From Tritrichomonas musculus (Eukaryota; Parabasalia; Tritrichomonadida; Tritrichomonadidae), in NCBI GenBank assembly GCA_039105265.1, contig JAPFFF010000069.1, positions 310,001 to 374,000 on the forward strand: a stretch of 64,000 nt of DNA. Direction: 5' to 3'. Positions 58,110 to 64,000 of the stretch are shown here, piece by piece. The notes beneath the pieces were generated by a model. The model saw nothing but the letters and a program-made list of their open reading frames with translations, made no database searches and was not told the DNA's origin. Each line of letters opens with the position of its first letter. Position 1 is the first letter of the stretch. The translations under genes and the position numbers were made by a program.

Positions 58110-60482
58110 TTACTGAACCTGATTCATGTTTCCATCATAGAAATATAGTTCAGTCTTTGAATCATCTTCTGATGGCTGGAATGCAGTTTTATGGCAGCAG
58201 TCCAAAAATCTCGTTTTTTTCGAAAAAAGAAAAAGAGATAATAAAATAACACCAACAATCAGGATGACACCACCAATTGTACATCCAACAATTATACCCA
58301 TATTCGATCTTTTTGAAACCGATCTCTCATTGTTAGCAGGATTAAAATCTTCAGGAAAAATAGTATCATTATTATCTGATAAATTATAACCTGAAGTGTA
58401 AAAAATATAAGAATATATATCTGAATCGGATTTAGTTTTTGGTGTTGGCTCTAATTTTATCTCAGATTTTGTTTTTGATTCAATTAAATTCTGGTTTGGT
58501 GACGATTTTGATGGAGACTCTGTAGCAGATTCACTCGAATCTGATGAATAAACATCATCAATTTTGGAAGAATCAGAAGAAGATTCAATTAATGATTCAA
58601 ATGATGAATCGCTTAAAGTTTCTGTATCAGACTGAGAATGCGATTCTGAAAAATAATCCATTTGAAACGTAGAAAATAATTCAATTGATGTCTCAGCTTG
58701 TAATTCCGTAGGCGTTTCTATTGGTGTTTCTGTTGGAGATTCTGTTAAAGATCCAGTTGGCGTTTCTGTCAGTGATTCAGTTGGCGATTCAGTGGGAGTT
58801 TCAGTTGGTGACTCTGCTGGAGTTCCAGTAGGTGATTCGGTTAAAGTTTCAATTGGCGTTTCGGTTGGTGACTCAGTTGGTGACTGACTTGGAGTTTCAG
58901 TGGGAGATTCAATTGGAGTTTCAGTGGGAGATTCAATTGGAGTTTCAGTGGGAGATTCAATTGGAGTTTCAGTGGGAGATTCAATTGGAGTTTCAGTGGG
59001 AGATTCAATTGGTGTTTCAGTTGGTGACTGACTTGGAGTTTCAGTGGGAGATTCAATTGGTGTTTCAGTGGGAGATTCAATTGGAGTTTCAGTGGGAGAT
59101 TCAATTGGAGTTTCAGTGGGAGATTCAATTGGTGTTTCAGTTGGAGTTTCAGTTGGAGTTTCAGTTGGAGTTTCAGTTGGTGATTCTGATAATGATTCAG
59201 TCGGTGATTCAGTAGGAGTATTAGTTGGAGATTTAGTTACTGAATAACTGGGAGTTTCTGAAGCTGACTGAGTTGGAGTATCAATCGGTGTTGGTGTTAT
59301 TATGTTTAATCCACTAGTTTCTTTATAATCAATTGAGACAGATGTTGACACGGAACCTATAACATACATATAATTTGAATTAGGATAATAAAAATTTTCA
59401 ATATAACAATTTAAAACATTATTATCGCTTTTCAAGAGTATAGGAACAGCATCCTTTATATTTTGAAAACCAAGACCGTCAAATATCAAAGTATGAGAAA
59501 AGCCATCGTTTTGATTCACTTCTATAATTTGATATTTAAAACCATTTAAGCATGCACATTTGATATTACTGAATTGTAAAGAACTAATTTTTCCATCACA
59601 ATTTGAAAATACCAAAATATTCATTAAAAAAAAATCATTATTAATATCTTCAAAAAGAATATTCGAAAAATGCTTAATATAACAATTTTGTACATTAACG
59701 ACATTAATTGGTCTATCAAAATAGTCAGAAGTAGGCAAATTTATGCAGTTTGTAACGTTAATATTATGACAAATAAGCTGGGTGTAATTAACAGGACATT
59801 CTGACTTGATTGAAAAAGCAGCACCATCATATGAATTACATTGGCTAAAAATCAAATTATTCATAGTAATAAAAAAAGGTTGATCACCTGAAGTATGAAT
59901 GTATAATGCTCCTCCAAGTTTACTCATGATGGACAAACTATCAGATCTGCAATTAATGAATTTTGAATCTGTGATATTAATTGAGCCACCATTGTGATTG
60001 GCAAATAAACGAAGTGCAGCACTGAATTCATCGTTGTATTGATTTCCAATTATATCTTTAAAAACACAGTTGAAAATATCAATAGAAGCTGAATTTGAAT
60101 TAAAAAAAGTTTGCATCAGTGAAAATAATTCTGGTCCTGAGTTTTGATCATACATTTTATCATAAAGCTGTAAAGAGTTTTCACTATCTTGATTAATAAC
60201 TGGAGATAAATAATGCGAAAAAAAACATGAAGATATTTTTAAATTAAATTTTGTAAAATGATTTGATAATATAAAAGAAGAAAAACTTCTAATAGAACGT
60301 AGATTATGCAATTTGATATTTTGATTGTTAAAACTGGGTGAAATTGATAAATAATATGGAAATTGAATTGTCATTTTATTGAAATTGACTGTAATGTTAT
60401 GCAACTGAAGAGGTAAAGTTTGGAAAATAGAATCATCTGATTTTGAAAAAATAATTAAATCAAATAATGCAAATAAAAACAT
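58110..60482 (-). CDS. Surface protein: beta-helix ectodomain, P/T/S/E stalk, one TM helix
   Basis: 790 residues. N-terminal signal (MFLFALFDLIIFS). Residues about 20-400 show repeated short strands with N-x-x-F and C-x-N words (FNCVFKDIIGNQYND, INITDSKFINCRSDS, NLIFSQCNSYDGAAF), like the parallel beta-helix of Pmp-type trichomonad surface proteins. Residues about 405-600 are a stalk of SPTETPIE repeats. Then comes a Ser/Asp/Glu region, a transmembrane helix at about 727-752 (MGIIVGCTIGGVILIVGVIL) and a 38-residue tail with CC, acidic and Tyr residues. Likely an adhesin or glycosylated surface protein. The stalk repeat number probably varies between strains. Confidence 0.75.
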   Translation of the reverse strand: MFLFALFDLIIFSKSDDSIFQTLPLQLHNITVNFNKMTIQFPYYLSISPSFNNQNIKLHNLRSIRSFSSFILSNHFTKFNLKISSCFFSHYLSPVINQDSENSLQLYDKMYDQNSGPELFSLMQTFFNSNSASIDIFNCVFKDIIGNQYNDEFSAALRLFANHNGGSINITDSKFINCRSDSLSIMSKLGGALYIHTSGDQPFFITMNNLIFSQCNSYDGAAFSIKSECPVNYTQLICHNINVTNCINLPTSDYFDRPINVVNVQNCYIKHFSNILFEDINNDFFLMNILVFSNCDGKISSLQFSNIKCACLNGFKYQIIEVNQNDGFSHTLIFDGLGFQNIKDAVPILLKSDNNVLNCYIENFYYPNSNYMYVIGSVSTSVSIDYKETSGLNIITPTPIDTPTQSASETPSYSVTKSPTNTPTESPTESLSESPTETPTETPTETPTETPIESPTETPIESPTETPIESPTETPIESPTETPSQSPTETPIESPTETPIESPTETPIESPTETPIESPTETPIESPTETPSQSPTESPTETPIETLTESPTGTPAESPTETPTESPTESLTETPTGSLTESPTETPIETPTELQAETSIELFSTFQMDYFSESHSQSDTETLSDSSFESLIESSSDSSKIDDVYSSDSSESATESPSKSSPNQNLIESKTKSEIKLEPTPKTKSDSDIYSYIFYTSGYNLSDNNDTIFPEDFNPANNERSVSKRSNMGIIVGCTIGGVILIVGVILLSLFLFSKKTRFLDCCHKTAFQPSEDDSKTELYFYDGNMNQVQ
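58690..59270 (-). repeat. 24-bp minisatellite coding the P/T/S/E stalk
   Basis: Units built on gagtttcagtgggagattca and close variants, about 24 bp each and in frame with the surface-protein gene. The central units are almost identical. Confidence 0.85.
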
Positions 60483-61182
60483 TTTTCATCTATAATACTT
60501 CTGTGTTCGTTTATTTTTTTTATCATTCAAAATTTCTTACACAAGAAAATTTCAATTCAAAATTGAAATAATGCTTTGATCGTTTTTTTTAGACTTATTC
60601 TAGAAAAATACAGAAATATTTTATTATTAAAACGTATAAACAACAAAAGATATAATGCAAAAGACATGATAAAATAGATAAAATATTAAAAAGGTAAAAA
60701 AAAAAATATTATTTTATGAAATAATAAAAATTAGAAAAGTATTTTAGTTTTAAAAAGTCACAAATCAGAATAACTAACTGAATAAGTTTAAAAATCTTTA
60801 AGTTTACGCCTTAGTCAGCATATTTTTCCAAACCATCAATTATTGATATACTTTTGATTAAGAAAATCTTAAATGTATAATTTATTTACAATTTTTATAT
60901 TTCAATACAATTAGAAACAGTTTTAATAATTGAATTTAAGGATAATAATCAAAGATAAAACAATTCTTAACTAGCTTTTATATTGAAAGAATAAAAATTT
61001 TGATTAGTTCTTTCATGTATATGACCATATATCTTGAAATCTAAAAAAGTATTCTTATTTTTATCAAATATATATTTATTAAAAACCAATGCTAGTTTAA
61101 AATATATAAAATTAATAAAAAGGTTTTATTTTTTGAAAGATATAGAGTTTTTTTTATATGGGCAAAATTTACAAAAAAAAAA
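60483..61182. other. Intergenic region between divergent genes
   Basis: AT-rich; nothing supported. Short ORFs here are low-complexity. Confidence 0.5.
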
Positions 61183-62028
61183 ATGTGGATCAATATCATC
61201 AGGAATCAGCAGAAGTTCTGCATTGAACTCACAGGTGAGGAGACCCTATTTGATGTTGAAAATATTTTAAATGAATCATATAATATAGGAAAAAACTTCT
61301 TTTTTTTTGTAAATAATAAGTTCATTCCTGAAGAATACTATTCTACCCCTTTGGGAAATGTACCAGGTATAAAAGGTTTTGATCTAATAGAAATTAATAT
61401 AATTACAGAAAATGAATTGGTTGATGAGACCCCAATTGCTCCATCGAGTACAAAACAAAACAAATATATTTGCATTGGAGAATCATCGGACTATAATAGC
61501 ACTAACAAATCCAAATTAATTCAAAAAGGGACAAAGCAAAAAAAGGCACAAAATATACAATCTAATAAGATCGAAAAAACAGAAGAAAATTTGCAAAAAA
61601 ATGATAAAAACAACAGTAATAATATAGTTAATGGTGAACTTCAGACAGATGATTCTCTTGCAAACCAAATTCAAGCCACTGAAACTAAAGAAAATAAAGA
61701 TCAAATTAACGAATTCACGACTAATATAAAAGAACAAAATAAATTAAAAGTTTTACCTCCAGAATCTAATATTGAGTTTTCATCTCGATATCATATTAAT
61801 CAAACAAACAATAATCCTCAGCATAACTTACCATTAAAGCGAAATATACTTAAAAAACCACATCAAACAAAACAAGTAATTATTGCAAAGCCTATTCCTC
61901 AAAAGAAAAAAAATCTACTTAATCATGCTTCGATTCCAACCCCAAAAGGCTATCAGGGTATCATAAATCAACCTATCAATGTGCCACCAAGACAAACTAA
62001 GCCAAAATTACCTAAAGTTCATAAATAA
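61183..62028 (+). CDS. Unknown protein, possible N-terminal ubiquitin-like domain
   Basis: 281 residues. Residues 1-75 have a beta-grasp-like pattern: strand WINIIRNQQKFCIEL, turn TGEETLFDVENIL (helix), strand FFFFVNNKFIP, and LGNVPGIKGFDLIEINI as the closing strand. The rest is Lys/Asn/Gln-rich and probably disordered, with a basic Pro-rich C-terminus (PRQTKPKLPKVHK). No catalytic motif. The ubiquitin-like reading is inference from strand order only. The upstream region is A-rich with no clear Inr. Confidence 0.5.
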   Translation: MWINIIRNQQKFCIELTGEETLFDVENILNESYNIGKNFFFFVNNKFIPEEYYSTPLGNVPGIKGFDLIEINIITENELVDETPIAPSSTKQNKYICIGESSDYNSTNKSKLIQKGTKQKKAQNIQSNKIEKTEENLQKNDKNNSNNIVNGELQTDDSLANQIQATETKENKDQINEFTTNIKEQNKLKVLPPESNIEFSSRYHINQTNNNPQHNLPLKRNILKKPHQTKQVIIAKPIPQKKKNLLNHASIPTPKGYQGIINQPINVPPRQTKPKLPKVHK

Positions 62029-62577
62029 TGTTATATTCTCCATGAAATTATTTATGAAATTTTTTTTCATAAACTTCAAAATTCTTAGAAGCAGCAGTAC
62101 AATCTCCCAGAAATCAACTCTGGAAATGCGGCATCATATAACTATTTACTAAATTAATGTTAAATATTTTCTTTTTTTTTTTTTTTTTTTGAAAAGAAGG
62201 CTATAACATCTTGTCAATTGCATGAAAATGCGATTTTCATGACTATTTGTTCGTTATTATTTCAGGTTAACAAATATTAAATATTTAAATATTTAAAATA
62301 TGTTATAATTTCGTTATTTAATAATTATTTAAGTAAGCTTGTTGTTCCTGTTGTTGCTGCTGGGAAAGTGAAGCCTGTTGTTCTTGTCGTTTTTGCTGCT
62401 ATTGTTGTTGGCGTTATTATTTCTGCTTTATTTGACTTTAGGGATGTGAAATTTGCTGGTTCTGATGGATCTGCTACTAACTTTGCTTTTTCACCAACAA
62501 ATTCAGTTGGGCATTTTGAAGTATTCAATAGTTTCTGCTTTTTATTTTGTGATTTATTCAGTAAATAATTATTTTTG
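62029..62577. other. Intergenic region with an ATG-less hydrophobic frame
   Basis: A frame at about 62338-62568 translates to valine/alanine-rich hydrophobic sequence followed by an ordinary segment, but no ATG opens it. It may be the end of a decayed membrane-protein gene. Otherwise AT-rich with a poly-T run near 62175. Confidence 0.35.
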
Positions 62578-62864
62578 CTATATTAGATTTTTTTTCTGCT
62601 TTTGATTTGAATTTTTTCTTGAAATATTATAAGCAGAATACAGATAATTTGGCTGGATATATGAATTTTGATAACCAATTCCAATATTTGAGATATAACC
62701 ATCTTTATAACACTTTTGATATAATTCAGTTTGTTCGCCTAGAATTTTCAAAATTGAACACGTAAATGATTCTATTTCTTGCTGAGATGCTTTATTTTTT
62801 AAAAATTTTGAAACCTCTGTTTGAACTTCATGCTCCACATTTTTTTTGATTCTTTACTTTTCAT
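62578..62864 (-). pseudogene. Small helical gene with frame change at an A8 run
   Basis: From 62838 leftward a frame of 86 codons has protein-like sequence: EHEVQTEVSKFLKNKASQQE, then CSILKILGEQTELYQKCYK, then a Tyr/Asn-rich end. It has no ATG. An ATG at 62864 opens another frame that would lead into it only across the run of eight A at about 62840-62847. Either the run length is misread or the gene is broken there. Family unknown. Confidence 0.35.
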
Positions 62865-63516
62865 GAAAGAACGGTGATAGCATCATTTTTTCATAATGGG
62901 AAGTCTGATTAACCGCACTTTGAGTTGGATTCATTATTTCAAATAATGCAAAATTTGGAATCATTCTGCCTTATTATTAGTCATAGAAATTAGAAACACA
63001 TTATTTGAGTATAAGTCATTGTCAGTCTTTGTTGTAAGCATTAACTAATAAACAGGCAATGACAAAAAAAATAATACTATTATTCATTCTTTTTATCACT
63101 TGCTAGCAAAAGAAACTAAAATGATAATATTACATTTTTAAGTGGAAATCAAATACACAATCTAGATGCATAAAAACAAACATAAAACAATAATGTCAAA
63201 ATAAAATATATAATTTTTTTCTGAAAGCATATATAATTTTTTCAAAAGATTATTCAAAATTGAATTCTTTTAAATTTGAATATTTTTCAAATATTTGAAA
63301 ATCTTTAAAAATTCATTTATCTCGAAATAAAGATGTTTTCCTGCTATTTATTTGAATAAATATTATTTTATTATAGCTCACATTTTATTATTGGTAATAA
63401 AGCATAATTTCATTAATTCTTTGAGTAAATGAATTTTTTTTTGTAAAATATGAAGTTATTGCCATTAAAACAAATTTATCAAAATAAAAATCATTAAAAT
63501 ATCATATTTTTTTCTT
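62865..63516. other. Intergenic region
   Basis: AT-rich; no supported feature. Confidence 0.5.
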
Positions 63517-64000
63517 TTACCAAGAAGTAGAAGATTCAGATTCTTCAGATTCAGAACTTGTTGATGAACATTGCATCTGCTCTCTTACTTGTTTAAGTGC
63601 CACTTGCAGATCAGCAATTGAAAGTTCATCAACATTCTTTGTTTTATCTTCAATAGGTTTCTCAGCAAGAGGAGTAAACTCAGTTCTTTTCTTGAGAGTG
63701 AATTGCTTGTTCTTGATTAGGTCGAGAAAACTGTCTTGCCTTTGCGGAGCTTCAAAAGTTTTCGGTGGACCATTCAATTTTGGTGCAATTTGTCGCGGTC
63801 CTGAAGAAGAGTCAGATGGCGGCGGCGGTGGAGGTGGAGGAGGAGGAGGAGGTGGTGGAGGTGGCGGAGGAGGAGGGGCAATTGCTGCATTTGGTGGAGG
63901 TGTTGCAAATTGTTGAACTTGCTGTTGAAATAGTCCTTGGAACTGCTCTTGTTGTTGTGGATGTTGTTGCCTTTGCTGAGGACTACCTTGATTCTGTTGC
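63517..64000 (-). CDS. WASP/WAVE-type Arp2/3 activator, C-terminal part (5' end outside window)
   Basis: The frame is open from the window edge to the stop at 63517. In order: a Gln-rich segment, a run of about 20 prolines (GGH/GGA-type codons, about 63818-63880), a WH2-like motif (RQDSFLDLIKNKQFTLKKR), then a helix LSIADLQVALKQVREQM in the place of the central (C) motif, and an acidic end finishing in ESEESESSTSW, where the penultimate acidic run and final Trp recall the A motif that binds Arp2/3. This is the VCA layout of WASP/SCAR proteins, which start branched actin filaments at the membrane. The N-terminal domain that would separate WASP from WAVE is not in the window. Confidence 0.75.
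   Translation of the reverse strand, partial: QQNQGSPQQRQQHPQQQEQFQGLFQQQVQQFATPPPNAAIAPPPPPPPPPPPPPPPPPPPPSDSSSGPRQIAPKLNGPPKTFEAPQRQDSFLDLIKNKQFTLKKRTEFTPLAEKPIEDKTKNVDELSIADLQVALKQVREQMQCSSTSSESEESESSTSW

Noticed and set aside
58832-59247. ORFs on both strands within the P/T/S/E stalk
   Set aside because: Shifted frames of the 24-bp minisatellite that belongs to the surface-protein gene.
62325-62568. Two overlapping frames (66 and 67 codons) on opposite strands
   Set aside because: Neither has an ATG (GTG or TTG at best). The plus frame may be a decayed membrane-protein end but cannot be supported as a gene.
63692-63916. Plus-strand 74-codon poly-glycine ORF
   Set aside because: Antisense shadow of the poly-proline run of the WASP/WAVE-type gene.

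Overview
The window looks like nuclear DNA of a parabasalid flagellate, most likely a Tritrichomonas species close to T. foetus. The host DNA is very AT-rich and no introns are evident. Three host genes carry trichomonad-type initiator (Inr, TCA-Y-W) sequences at or just before the ATG. Polinton/Maverick elements, Tc1/mariner and pogo-like DDE_1 transposons are packed together. This placement is inference from sequence character; no database was searched.

Layout. 0-1 kb: a small secreted-protein gene and GC-richer repeat blocks. 1.8-6.1 kb: repeats, namely a 99-bp tandem array inside short inverted termini, split by a 3.1-kb foldback element with two 1,079-bp arms and a probable 8-bp target duplication. 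6.9-14.6 kb: a decayed Polinton (here A) with capsid, polymerase, packaging-ATPase and small ORFs, itself carrying a 1.4-kb insertion (8-bp duplication). 14.6-38.0 kb: a broken Tc1/mariner transposon (TA on each side) split by a 21.9-kb Polinton (here B) that looks whole.

Polinton B has near-identical inverted ends. A rightward block holds protein-primed DNA polymerase, a small protein, an RNA-like structured region, a bZIP-like basic protein and a 2,396-aa fibre-like protein. A leftward block holds an unknown 415-aa-class protein, integrase, packaging ATPase, a pVI-like small protein, other small proteins, major capsid protein, HNH nuclease and further small genes. Together these cover the known Polinton functions: integration, protein-primed replication, packaging and capsid.

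38-64 kb is host: a 4,548-aa coiled-coil protein with about 60 repeats of a CLKYE-KKLK unit, a DDE_1 (pogo-like) transposon with an open transposase, an HMG-box protein, a membrane-anchored S28 peptidase relative that has lost its nucleophile, a beta-helix-type surface protein on a Pro/Thr/Ser/Glu stalk, a possible ubiquitin-like protein, and the C-terminal part of a WASP/WAVE-type Arp2/3 activator running off the end.

The most unusual signal is a 35-bp double-hairpin element in Polinton B: two 17-nt hairpins (7-bp stem, 3-nt loop) separated by one base. It is seen four times with three different sequences, in coding and non-coding DNA. At three of the four sites it behaves like a 36-bp, frame-neutral insertion within short tandem repeats. 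A second is a GC-richer, hairpin-rich non-coding locus in the same element with a 73-nt tRNA-like unit.
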